NCBI GenBank assembly: GCA_022843745.1
Contig: JALHNB010000021.1
Span: 54,496 to 118,495 of the forward strand
Direction: 5' to 3'
Source: Anaerolineae bacterium
Lineage (GTDB): Bacteria; Chloroflexota; Anaerolineae; Aggregatilineales; Phototrophicaceae
Length of the DNA stretch: 64,000 bases
Of this stretch, positions 25,608 to 34,219 are shown piece by piece. Position numbers and translations under genes: made by a program. The notes beneath the pieces were generated by a model that saw only the letters and a list, made by a program, of their open reading frames with translations, made no database searches and was not told the DNA's origin. Positions within the stretch are counted from its first letter, which is position 1. Each line of letters opens with the position of its first letter.

Positions 25608-28499
25608 TTAGCGATTTTGGCTGGCTTTATCTTCACTGTTAACATTGTTGATCTGGACGAGAGGCAGATGAATACTGAAAGTGCTGCCTTTGCCTGGGAC
25701 GCTTTCAACAGTAATGTCGCCGCCGTGTGCGGTAACGATTCTTCTGGCGATTGATAGCCCAAGCCCGGTACCGCCTGTTCCTGTGCTTCGCGATGCGTCT
25801 ACGCGGTAAAAACGTTCGAAAATAAAAGCGATGTCTGCTGGGGCAATGCCAACCCCATTATCCTGGACAGCGATCACCACCTCCTGCTTTTCCTGATAGG
25901 CGCGGATAATGACTTCGCCGCCTTCTGGCGTGTAGTTGAGCGCGTTGACCACCAGATTCGTCAATGCACGGTTGAGCTTCAGATTATCAGCCTGGATATT
26001 TGGAATGTTTGCATCGGTTTCAGCTTTTATCGTCTGATTCCGCCGGTTCGCTAATGGCTCATGGTCAAGCACCAACTGCGAGATAATCGTGTTCAGGTTG
26101 ATCGACGTAAACACAAATTCTTCAGCAGCCTGGTCGAGGCGCGACATGCTCAAAAGATCGTTCAACATATTTTCCAGCCGTTCCGATTGAGCGTTTAAAA
26201 CTTCAAGATGCTGCTGCCGTTTGAGAGGGATATCCATAAATCGACTGAGTAAATAGAGGCTGAGTTTGATGCTGGAAAGCGGTGTTCGGAGGTCATGCGA
26301 CATATCGCTGATAAAACGCTGCATAATCCGAACGCGCTCACGCTCTAAATCGAGTTCCATACGCTGTCGTTGAGCCTGTTTATGGTCAGTGATGTCACGG
26401 TTAACGGCAACCGCACCGATTGGCTTGCTACTGACATCAGATATGCCTGTCGTGGATGTCTGTATGTCGATAACGACACCATCGCGACGTTTCTGCTGGT
26501 ATTCGCCTGCCCAGTATCCGTGTGTCAGAAAGTGCTGACCAACATCCTCAGGGGTGTCATTTAACCAGATAGCAGGAATCAGTTCATTGATTTTTTTGCC
26601 AATTGCTTCTTCAGCGCTCCAACCATAAATTCTTTCCGCGCCTTTATTCCAACTGATAATCGTATATTCCAGGTCAGTCGAAATCACCGCATCTGAAATT
26701 TGATCGAGCAGGTTGGCGTGGTAACGAATTTGCTCCTCAAACAATTTGCGCTCGGTGATGTCTTGGGTGGTAATCGCGATGCCGTCAGCCAATGGTACGA
26801 CCTGATGGTACAACCAGTTCGCCTTAATTGCGGGCGTTGGGATTTGAAATTCTTCTTCCAGTACCTCTCGCGATTCGACCACATGGACATACTTATCAAA
26901 AAAACCAGCAGTGCGTGTGAACGGCATAAGCTCGCACAGATTATTCCCCACAACATCTTGCCGAGACATCCCAATCAGTTTTTCAGCCCGTGTATTAATG
27001 TAAACGACTTTGAAGTCGATAATCTGTCCCTGTTGGTCGCGCACGCTTTCCAGGATAAAGAACGCATTCAAGCTGCTTTCGGCTGCCACACTAAAGCGGG
27101 CATTTGTTTCCCTTAGCGCTTGGTCGGCTTCCTTGAGGTTCGTGATATTTCGGTTAACCCCTAACAGGCCAATGATATTGCCAGTGCTATCGCGAATGGG
27201 GACTTTGGTGATGAGAATCCATTGGGCATTATTCGGCCCAATCTGTGAAAGTATCTCATAATTGATGAGTGGCTCCCCGGTTTCAAAAATTCGCGTTTCA
27301 TTTTTGCGATATTCCGCACCAAGTTCCGGCCCAAAAAAATCGTCATCTGTTTTGCCGATAATCTCATTCGGATGTGTCATGTTGTGCCATTTAAGCGTCG
27401 CCTGGTTGACCAGCATGAATCGGGTTTCAAGGTCTTTCAAATAGATGCGATCCGGTATATTGTCAATGACGGTCTTGAATAAATTTCGTTCTTCTTTTAG
27501 CTGATTTTCAAATAATTTACTCTCGGTGAGGTCATGGTTGACTCCCACCATGCCTATAATTTTGCCAGCACTATCATAAAAGGGTAATTTGGAAACCGAA
27601 ATCCAGACATGCCTGCCATCAGAATGTATTCCCTCATACTCTCTGTTGATAACAGCGTGACCCTCTTCGAACAACCTTTTTTCTTCTTCAACATATTTTG
27701 GTGCGCCTGCAAGATTTAAATCGAAATCGGTTTTGCCGATAATTTCGGTCAGATCGCTCAAACCCAGATATTTCAGTGTCGCTGTATTGACTAACAGAAA
27801 TCGGGATTGCGTGTCCTTTACGTAAACCCCGTCTGGTATGACATCAATGACCTGGCGCAGCAGATTGCGTTCTTTAGCCAATTCCTCGGTTTGTTGTTTG
27901 AGTTGACTCTGATCCCGTTGCCGAACAATGGATACCAGGATGAGAAGCACCGAGACAATAAAATTCAATCGCAGTTTCGCGATAGCGACGTTCATGGCGT
28001 CCGGTGGGGCGAATATCAGGATGATAAGGGCAGTATAGATCACCGTAGTGACGATGATGATGGCGGTTGACCGGGCAGAGAATATCAGACTAGCCGCGAG
28101 AACTGATGCGACCAGATAAATGAGAGGATCGCCTGTAAAATCGGGATTCGTGTCTGCCGCGAATAATAAAAAAACAGTTAAATAATTGCAAACAATGATC
28201 GAGGCTGTAACCCAGAAATAATGTTTAATCCGGCTGAGGCGGTAAAGGATTATCAGGCTGGAGATTGAGGCTGCCCAAACAATGAAGGATGGTAATTCAA
28301 AATAAGGATCGAAGACAATATTGGAGATCAGGGTCAGAAGATTCAGAATAATAAAGGAGAGCAAGAGTGAGGCCAGCAGCTTTGCACTCCGGCGTTCTTC
28401 AGCATCCTGGATAGTTTCTTTTGGCTCTGTGACACGATTCCACCACTTACCGAGGCGTTCAAGTCCGGTCAAGTGATGTGTGCCCCGATCAAAAGACAT
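25608..28499 (-). CDS. Membrane sensor histidine kinase with four PAS domains
   Basis: The roughly 963-residue kinase has about six membrane segments (residues about 45-195), a short coiled coil, then four PAS domains (starting near 205, 330, 460 and 590), a HisKA domain with the phosphoacceptor in MSHDLRTPLSS, and a HATPase domain (NLVVNALNYTPEGG, DNGVGIAP, GTGLGLSIA). PAS1 and PAS2 are close copies of each other. ATG 28499 has AAGG nine bases upstream, better than the ATG at 28508 that directly abuts it. No response regulator is adjacent. Confidence 0.94.
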   Translation of the reverse strand: MSFDRGTHHLTGLERLGKWWNRVTEPKETIQDAEERRSAKLLASLLLSFIILNLLTLISNIVFDPYFELPSFIVWAASISSLIILYRLSRIKHYFWVTASIIVCNYLTVFLLFAADTNPDFTGDPLIYLVASVLAASLIFSARSTAIIIVTTVIYTALIILIFAPPDAMNVAIAKLRLNFIVSVLLILVSIVRQRDQSQLKQQTEELAKERNLLRQVIDVIPDGVYVKDTQSRFLLVNTATLKYLGLSDLTEIIGKTDFDLNLAGAPKYVEEEKRLFEEGHAVINREYEGIHSDGRHVWISVSKLPFYDSAGKIIGMVGVNHDLTESKLFENQLKEERNLFKTVIDNIPDRIYLKDLETRFMLVNQATLKWHNMTHPNEIIGKTDDDFFGPELGAEYRKNETRIFETGEPLINYEILSQIGPNNAQWILITKVPIRDSTGNIIGLLGVNRNITNLKEADQALRETNARFSVAAESSLNAFFILESVRDQQGQIIDFKVVYINTRAEKLIGMSRQDVVGNNLCELMPFTRTAGFFDKYVHVVESREVLEEEFQIPTPAIKANWLYHQVVPLADGIAITTQDITERKLFEEQIRYHANLLDQISDAVISTDLEYTIISWNKGAERIYGWSAEEAIGKKINELIPAIWLNDTPEDVGQHFLTHGYWAGEYQQKRRDGVVIDIQTSTTGISDVSSKPIGAVAVNRDITDHKQAQRQRMELDLERERVRIMQRFISDMSHDLRTPLSSIKLSLYLLSRFMDIPLKRQQHLEVLNAQSERLENMLNDLLSMSRLDQAAEEFVFTSINLNTIISQLVLDHEPLANRRNQTIKAETDANIPNIQADNLKLNRALTNLVVNALNYTPEGGEVIIRAYQEKQEVVIAVQDNGVGIAPADIAFIFERFYRVDASRSTGTGGTGLGLSIARRIVTAHGGDITVESVPGKGSTFSIHLPLVQINNVNSEDKASQNR

Positions 28500-28585
28500 T
28501 GCAAACATCCTTATGTGAAATACGCATAATTCTTCTTTTGAATTGTAACAGTAAATTGACTAAATAAAGTTCGCTTCTTTTCCGA

Positions 28586-28591
28586 TATAAT
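28586..28591 (+). promoter_or_regulatory. -10 box of the aldolase gene
   Basis: A perfect TATAAT lies 78 bp before the aldolase ATG. A TTGACT at 28556 is too far away (24 bp) to be its -35, so the -35 is weak. Confidence 0.55.
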
Positions 28592-28614
28592 AATGAACGA
28601 TAGAAGCTACCTGA

Positions 28615-28668
28615 AAGGAGCAAAGACGCATCATTAAGTCGCGTGGGCGACTCTCAGCGTCAAACTAC
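28615..28668 (+). promoter_or_regulatory. Structured 5' UTR of the aldolase gene
   Basis: AAGGAG (28615-28620) is 48 nt from the ATG, too far to act directly. Between them GACGC (28625-28629) pairs with GCGTC (28657-28661), and inside this GTCGC (28638-28642) pairs with GCGAC (28647-28651). Folding leaves only CAAA and AAACTAC, 11 nt in all, between Shine-Dalgarno and start. This could allow initiation across a hairpin. Confidence 0.5.
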
Positions 28669-29763
28669 ATGGCTATAGCTATTCCTGCGAACTACACCAT
28701 AGACAAAATTGTCGAACTTTTGGGAAGTGAAGCGGATTCCCTTCTCAACCACATTTCGACCACGATCAACAAGAATAATCTTTACCTGCCGAGCGCAAAT
28801 TTCGTGGATCGTGTTTATTCTCAAAGTGATCGCAGCCCGCGTGTTTTGCGGTCACTTCAACAGATGTTCGATCATGGTCGTCTGGGTGGAACGGGTTATC
28901 TCTCGATTCTTCCCGTTGACCAGGGGATTGAGCATTCGGCGGGCGCGTCGTTTGCCAAAAATCCGCGCTATTTCGACCCGGAAGGAATCGTCGAGCTGGC
29001 GATTGAGGGCGGTTGCAATGCCGTCGCGTCTACATTTGGGGCGCTGGGTTCGGTGGCGCGTAAATACGCCCATAAAATTCCGTTCCTCGTCAAGATCAAT
29101 CACAACGAACTGCTGACCTATCCGAATAAATTTGATCAGGTGATGTTTGGCACCGTCAAGCAAGCCTGGGATATGGGCGCAGTCGCTATTGGCGCAACGG
29201 TTTATTTCGGCTCGGCAGAGAGCACACGCCAACTGGTCGAAGTGGCGCAGGCATTCGCTTACGCGCACGAACTGGGCATGGCAACGGTGCTGTGGTGTTA
29301 CATGCGCAACCCGGAATTTAAAGTCAATGGTGTGAATCACGAAACCTCGACTGACCTCAGCGGGCAGGCCAACCACCTCGGCGCGACCATTTCAGCCGAC
29401 ATTCTGAAGCAAAAATTACCGACCAGTAACGGTGGGTTTAAAGCTTTGAACACAGGTGGATCGGCTTACGGCAAGCTGGATGAACGAATCTATACCCAAT
29501 TGACCAGCGATCACCCGATTGATTTGACACGCTATCAGGTCGCCAATGGCTATATGGGACGCGCGGGCTTGATTAGCTCTGGCGGCGCAAGTGGCGCGAA
29601 TGACTTTGCCGAAGCGGTGCAGACGGCGGTGATTAACAAACGTGCAGGCGGTACAGGCCTCATCAGCGGACGTAAGGCTTTCCAGCGCCCGCTGGCAGAG
29701 GGTGTTCAACTGCTCAATGCTATCCAGGATGTCTATCTGTGCGAAGATGTGACTATCGCCTAG
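28669..29763 (+). CDS. Class I fructose-bisphosphate aldolase (DhnA/FbaB type)
   Basis: This Schiff-base aldolase interconverts fructose-1,6-bisphosphate and two triose phosphates. The 364-residue protein has the family segments [16 protein letters not shown] (80-95), [22 protein letters not shown] and the ADILKQKLP strand (about 243-251), which fits the barrel strand bearing the catalytic lysine. There is no adjacent Shine-Dalgarno; see the structured UTR. Transcribed alone, divergent from the kinase gene, with a terminator at 29793. Confidence 0.92.
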   Translation: MAIAIPANYTIDKIVELLGSEADSLLNHISTTINKNNLYLPSANFVDRVYSQSDRSPRVLRSLQQMFDHGRLGGTGYLSILPVDQGIEHSAGASFAKNPRYFDPEGIVELAIEGGCNAVASTFGALGSVARKYAHKIPFLVKINHNELLTYPNKFDQVMFGTVKQAWDMGAVAIGATVYFGSAESTRQLVEVAQAFAYAHELGMATVLWCYMRNPEFKVNGVNHETSTDLSGQANHLGATISADILKQKLPTSNGGFKALNTGGSAYGKLDERIYTQLTSDHPIDLTRYQVANGYMGRAGLISSGGASGANDFAEAVQTAVINKRAGGTGLISGRKAFQRPLAEGVQLLNAIQDVYLCEDVTIA

Positions 29764-29792
29764 TCATTCAACGTTACTAAAATTTACGAAAT

Positions 29793-29822
29793 TAGGGCGG
29801 CTTATCAGGTCGCCCTATTAGT
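29793..29822 (+). terminator. Terminator after the aldolase gene
   Basis: TAGGGCGGC (29793-29801) and GTCGCCCTA (29809-29817) form a 9-bp stem with one G-T pair and a 7-nt loop, followed by TTAGTTTGTT. Confidence 0.75.
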
Positions 29823-29904
29823 TTGTTCAAGCATTTGATGTTATAATAATTTTGTTATAAATTTCCAACCGGACGCAGTCGCGTCTAGTCATCCACGAGC
29901 CAGC

Positions 29905-30894
29905 ATGTCACAAAATTTGCCCAACGATCCTTTTATTGAATTGATTCTCATTAATATTGCTCGAAAATTTGCCCCCAACTTAGTTCCGCAGGATTGGAAG
30001 CGGTCCGGCGATCTCAAAAAACCGCTTTATACTTTCGCGCGAGAGCTTGCCAATTATCACATTCTGGTGATTTTGGGAGCGCGTGATAACGATGCGCCGC
30101 AAAATAACCCCGTTGACGTGCGCGAAACGGGCGAAATTTATATGCGTTTTTACCATCTGCTGGCAAAGCAGTTGTTTTCGTCGCTGCCACCGCGCATTGA
30201 TGCCTCATACTACAGCTACAGCCGTGCCACGCTCATGATTATGTTCGATGCCGAAGCGCGGGGTGTGATCGAGGTCATGGCAGGATATGTCGCGCCTTAC
30301 GTGGTTGAGCGACAGGGATCACGCGCCCTTGCGCCGACGGAATTGCAAGGCTTGATGGACAAAATTCTGCAAAAGCTCGATGCTGGCGACAGCACTCAGG
30401 CAGAATATCGCCTGATGCGTGAGGAAGGCGCGGAAATTCTCAAGCAAATGGTTACGATGCGCCTGCGTCAGCTTCCATTGACGCGCTTTGATGAGCCGTT
30501 TTTCAATGAGATTGTGCTGCCTGTATTGCCGCCAACCAGTTTGCCGGAGGAAGAAGAAACGCAGCGGACTCGCCCATTTGTCGATCAAACCAGCGTGATG
30601 CCGCCTGCCGAAGAACCCGACTTCATCAAAACGATGCGGGAAGCGCGTCAAAAGCCGCCACCACCGCCGACATTACCGGAGAAAGCACCTGCCAAGCCTG
30701 AACTGCCTGAACTGCCGCAACTACCGCAGTTGGAGAATCAAGAGCCAGCGGGCGAAACGGGCAAGGATGCGCGTGTGAACGATCAGGGTGAACCTAATAG
30801 ACCTGCTCCGCCGCCCGCGCCAAGCTCGAATAGCACGATTCGCCCGCCGCTTCCGTACTGGCGCGACGACGATAAAAAAGATGGGAAGAAATAG
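29905..30894 (+). CDS. Hypothetical protein with proline-rich C-terminus
   Basis: I do not recognise a family. The first 210 residues look globular and helical (PFIELILINIARKFAPNLVPQDW..., MRFYHLLAKQLFSSLPPRIDASYYSYSRATLMIMFDAEARG). From about 215 the protein is disordered and rich in Pro, Glu and Lys (KPPPPPTLPEKAPAKPELPELPQLPQ), ending in a charged DDDKKDGKK tail. No signal peptide or membrane segment is present, so it is cytoplasmic. It is convergent with the WD40 gene, with 15 bp between stops. Confidence 0.7.
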   Translation: MSQNLPNDPFIELILINIARKFAPNLVPQDWKRSGDLKKPLYTFARELANYHILVILGARDNDAPQNNPVDVRETGEIYMRFYHLLAKQLFSSLPPRIDASYYSYSRATLMIMFDAEARGVIEVMAGYVAPYVVERQGSRALAPTELQGLMDKILQKLDAGDSTQAEYRLMREEGAEILKQMVTMRLRQLPLTRFDEPFFNEIVLPVLPPTSLPEEEETQRTRPFVDQTSVMPPAEEPDFIKTMREARQKPPPPPTLPEKAPAKPELPELPQLPQLENQEPAGETGKDARVNDQGEPNRPAPPPAPSSNSTIRPPLPYWRDDDKKDGKK

Positions 30895-30909
30895 CAGCGC
30901 TTACGACTT

Positions 30910-32802
30910 TTATTCGCAAACGCCAGCATCGTCTTGAAAAACATCGACAATTTCGACAGCGCCGTTCTCACCGCCGAAAGCCAATCGACAGCCATCGGGA
31001 CTCCAGGAAATAGAGGTTGTGAAAATAACAGGCTTGGGGAAAGTGGCTATCGTTTCACCCGTTGCGACATCCCAAATTCGGATTGTCCCATCGTTACTCG
31101 CGCTGGCTAGATTTTCGCCATTAGGCCGAAAAGCGATGGCATCTACACGGTCAGTATGTCCGGTGAGTATCGAAATATGCTCATAGTTGGATGCATCCCA
31201 GATATGAATCTGCCCATTTGAATCACCGCTGGCGATTTTTGTTCCGTCCGGACTCCACTTTGCCGTAAACTTTGCCCCATCGGTACGTGGCCCGCTGGGG
31301 GTATCTAAATTTGAATCATAGATATTCACAGCGCCATTTTCGGCTGCTGTAACTAATTTGGTGCTATCTGGACTCCAGGTTATTTCAAATAATGTCCCTG
31401 TATGTCTTACTGCGATCTGTTCATAAGTTTTGCCATCCCATACTCGCAAATTTTTTGAATCATCAAAACTCACGCTCGTAATAAGGTTGCCGTCTGGACT
31501 CCAGTCCACGCCTTGAATACCATCCTGATGCCCTGCAAGTGTGGCTAGAAGCTCCTCGTTGTAGCTATCCCATACTCGTATTGTCTCATCATCGCCGCCG
31601 CTTACGATTTTCGTGCTGTCGGGACTCCAATCCACCGAACGCACAAAACCCGTCAAACCTGTGATGTCGAGCAGCGTTTGCCCTTCGGTATCCCATATCC
31701 GCAGCAAACCATCCTTCCCGCCGCCGACAATGCGTGTGCCATCGGGACTCCAGGCGACAGCGATCACGTCACCGCCGTTATTTACATTTTGCCCGCACCC
31801 GTCAGCATCGTCTTGAAAAACATCGACACTCTGGACACGATTATTATCATCCGTATATGCCAACTGACTCCCATCTGCGCTGAAAGCCGCAGCCGAAATT
31901 GACCCTGGAAGTTGCGTATTTTGTATCACTTGCCATGTTGATGTATTCCAGCCGCGTAGCGTACCATCCGTACTAACGGCAAACAAATTGAGATTGCAAG
32001 CATGTTGTTTATATTGCAGCGCCCGTATAGCCTGTGACGCGAAACCAGAGTAGGCTGTTTCATTCCCCTGGAGTGTATTTGTGATTGCTCCTGTGGTTGC
32101 ATTCCAAATTTTGACTTTGCCCGTGTAGCTTCCTGTGGCTATCGAAGCGCTATTGGGACTCCAGGTTGCTCCAACTAAATCGCCATCAGATGAATTAGTT
32201 TGTCTAAACCGATGTAGCTGAGTAAGGGTTGTTGTATCCCATATCTCAAACACATTCCTTGGTATTACAAGGAGCATTTTGCTTTTATCTGAGTTTAAGA
32301 TAATTTCAGCAAGACTACCGTTAATGCTGTACTGGTTTATAAGTTGCCCTGTTGAAGCATTCCAGATGTTCAAGTTATTAGGTTTCAATTCTGAGTTGCT
32401 AAAAATTCGACTACCATTTGAATTACAAGCCACACTCCAAGCAGCATCAATGTGATTCAGTGTTTGTATCAGTTGACCGTTAGTTGCGTTCCACACGCGA
32501 ACTGACTGATCTGCGCTGCTACTTGCCAATTGACTGCCATCAGGACTCCAACTAAGCCCAAGGATATAATCCGTATGCCCGTTCAATGTGAAAAGTAATT
32601 GGCTGCTCACGACGTTCCAGATTTCAACCGTGCCGTTCCATCGACCCAATGCAATCCTATCTTGAGACGGATTCCACTCAATCACGTTTATCATATCCGG
32701 CGGGATGATCTCACCATGAGCTGAACCTGAAATCATCACCTGTAGGAATAACACCCAACTCAGGTAATAAAACACAGTTCCGAAGAATTTTTGCTTTTTC
32801 AT
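30910..32802 (-). CDS. Secreted WD40-repeat protein
   Basis: The protein (630 residues from ATG 32802) has a signal peptide (KKQKFFGTVFYYLSWVLFLQV...) and about 14 WD repeats, enough for two seven-bladed propellers. Each has the WSPDG(T/S) turn and the closing IWD or VWD, for example KIVSGGDDETIRVWDSYNEELLATLAGH. VDVFQDDA(D/G)GCGQ-like segments recur in the middle and at the end, marking the end of each propeller. It is probably an extracytoplasmic interaction scaffold. The upstream in-frame start at 32856 would bury the signal peptide. Confidence 0.88.
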   Translation of the reverse strand: MKKQKFFGTVFYYLSWVLFLQVMISGSAHGEIIPPDMINVIEWNPSQDRIALGRWNGTVEIWNVVSSQLLFTLNGHTDYILGLSWSPDGSQLASSSADQSVRVWNATNGQLIQTLNHIDAAWSVACNSNGSRIFSNSELKPNNLNIWNASTGQLINQYSINGSLAEIILNSDKSKMLLVIPRNVFEIWDTTTLTQLHRFRQTNSSDGDLVGATWSPNSASIATGSYTGKVKIWNATTGAITNTLQGNETAYSGFASQAIRALQYKQHACNLNLFAVSTDGTLRGWNTSTWQVIQNTQLPGSISAAAFSADGSQLAYTDDNNRVQSVDVFQDDADGCGQNVNNGGDVIAVAWSPDGTRIVGGGKDGLLRIWDTEGQTLLDITGLTGFVRSVDWSPDSTKIVSGGDDETIRVWDSYNEELLATLAGHQDGIQGVDWSPDGNLITSVSFDDSKNLRVWDGKTYEQIAVRHTGTLFEITWSPDSTKLVTAAENGAVNIYDSNLDTPSGPRTDGAKFTAKWSPDGTKIASGDSNGQIHIWDASNYEHISILTGHTDRVDAIAFRPNGENLASASNDGTIRIWDVATGETIATFPKPVIFTTSISWSPDGCRLAFGGENGAVEIVDVFQDDAGVCE

Positions 32803-32973
32803 AGTGCTGATTTTCTCAATACAATTTAATGGCGATGCCATAGTTTCTCGTAGCATACACCCAAAAATATCGCTTACCCGACAGCGTAGCCTGATCGTAG
32901 CTCAAAAATCGCCCACGCATATTCGCGCCATTTGTGGTATCGTTTGAGGATCACATGAATGGAGCAGTAATCA

Positions 32974-33519
32974 ATGGCAATACACTTGTGGCATGACTTA
33001 TCGGCGGGAACAAATCCGCCCGATATTGTTTACGCCGTGATTGAAGTCCCAAAGGGCAGTCGCAACAAATATGAGTATAGCAAACGCGCCGGAGTGATTA
33101 AACTGGATCGCGTTTTATACAGTTCGCTGCATTATCCGGGTGATTATGGATTTATCCCACAGTCCTATTGTGGCGATGAAGACCCACTGGATATTCTGGT
33201 GATGCTCAACGAGCCGACGTTCCCCGGCTGCGTGATCGAAGCGCGTCCGATTGGGATGTTCAAGATGATCGACAAAGGGCAGATCGACTATAAAATTCTG
33301 GCAGTTCCCGCCACAGACCCCATTTTTAACGATTATCTCGATCTGAGCGATGTGCCTGCGCATTTCCCCAACGAAGTCGCTCATTTCTTCATGACCTACA
33401 AGCAGCTAGAGCGCGTCGAAGTCACGAATCAAGGCTGGACGGGCGCTAAAGAAGCCAAAGAAGAGATTATGTCGGCGCTGCAACTGTACCGGAAAACATT
33501 CCCACCCCAGGGGCTTTAG
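32974..33519 (+). CDS. ppa: Inorganic pyrophosphatase, family I
   Basis: The enzyme hydrolyses pyrophosphate to phosphate in the cytoplasm. The 181-residue length fits family I. EVPKGSRNKYEYSK, RVLYSSLHYPGDYGFIPQSY and the metal-binding CGDEDPLDILV are present, as is a later DPIFNDYLDLSDVP segment. GGAG lies nine bases before the ATG. Its stop overlaps the convergent gene's stop by four bases (33516-33519). Confidence 0.96.
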   Translation: MAIHLWHDLSAGTNPPDIVYAVIEVPKGSRNKYEYSKRAGVIKLDRVLYSSLHYPGDYGFIPQSYCGDEDPLDILVMLNEPTFPGCVIEARPIGMFKMIDKGQIDYKILAVPATDPIFNDYLDLSDVPAHFPNEVAHFFMTYKQLERVEVTNQGWTGAKEAKEEIMSALQLYRKTFPPQGL

Positions 33520-34112
33520 CCATAAATCCAATGCCAGGCGCGCGCCCCTACCTCGACCAGCAGGCTGTCAATGCGTTCATAGAGCGCGGTCTGCAAAAAC
33601 AGGCGACTGCGTGGGAGATCGACAGCGCGTCCGGCAAGATACAATTCATTTTCGAGTGAACTGGCATAGCGCAGGTAAAGCCGCTCCTGATTGGGGGCGG
33701 CGTCAATGCATCCTGCCACGCCCGCGCCGACCACGCATAAATAGGTCGAGCCGTTGACCCGTTCCCACCCCAGATCGCGCCAATCCGCGTTCAGCATCAG
33801 CGAAAGTTCGCGCACCAGCGATGCGTCCATATGGTCGCGGAGATTGACGCTGTAATCCAGCAGATCACTGCCGGACGAAAGCACGGTGAGTGGTGGGAGG
33901 ATATGGGCGGCTGTCACCTGACTAAGGGCAAACGCCATTTGCTCGCGCGAAAGCAATTCCGACCAATCTCCCGACTGCTGCGCCACAGTAAAGCCAAAAT
34001 GCTCAATAGGCGGACATCCTTCTGAACGCAGAAATGGCTGATGGCATGGTGATCGATCTTCTGCTGGGTGTGAACGATCTTCAGAGTGGTTGAAATGACA
34101 AAGATGGCACAC
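33516..34112 (-). CDS. Hypothetical protein with Cys/His-rich N-terminus
   Basis: No family is recognised. From a GTG at 34112 the protein has 198 residues. The N-terminal 40 residues hold CHLCHF, SPCHQP and EGCPP, possibly a metal site. The rest is a compact mixed domain (LPPLTVLSSGSDLLDYSVNLRDHMDASLVRELSLMLNADWRDLGWERV). The true start is uncertain because no good Shine-Dalgarno is visible; the Cys-rich part could be outside the gene. Confidence 0.55.
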   Translation of the reverse strand: MCHLCHFNHSEDRSHPAEDRSPCHQPFLRSEGCPPIEHFGFTVAQQSGDWSELLSREQMAFALSQVTAAHILPPLTVLSSGSDLLDYSVNLRDHMDASLVRELSLMLNADWRDLGWERVNGSTYLCVVGAGVAGCIDAAPNQERLYLRYASSLENELYLAGRAVDLPRSRLFLQTALYERIDSLLVEVGARAWHWIYG

Positions 34113-34133
34113 GGTTGACGCTATTCCCTCAAT

Positions 34134-34177
34134 ACACGATTAACCCTAAATTGATTCTATCTTAGGGTTAATCGTGT
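34134..34177. repeat. 16-bp perfect inverted repeat
   Basis: ACACGATTAACCCTAA (34134-34149) and TTAGGGTTAATCGTGT (34162-34177) are a perfect 16-bp inverted repeat with a 12-nt loop, between the TPR-SH3 gene (downstream side) and the hypothetical gene at 33516-34112 (upstream side). There is no T-tract, so it could be a terminator-like structure or an operator for the next gene. Confidence 0.75.
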
Positions 34178-34219
34178 GAGAATTATGTTGTCAAGCCATG
34201 AAATTTCCCGAAATATGCT

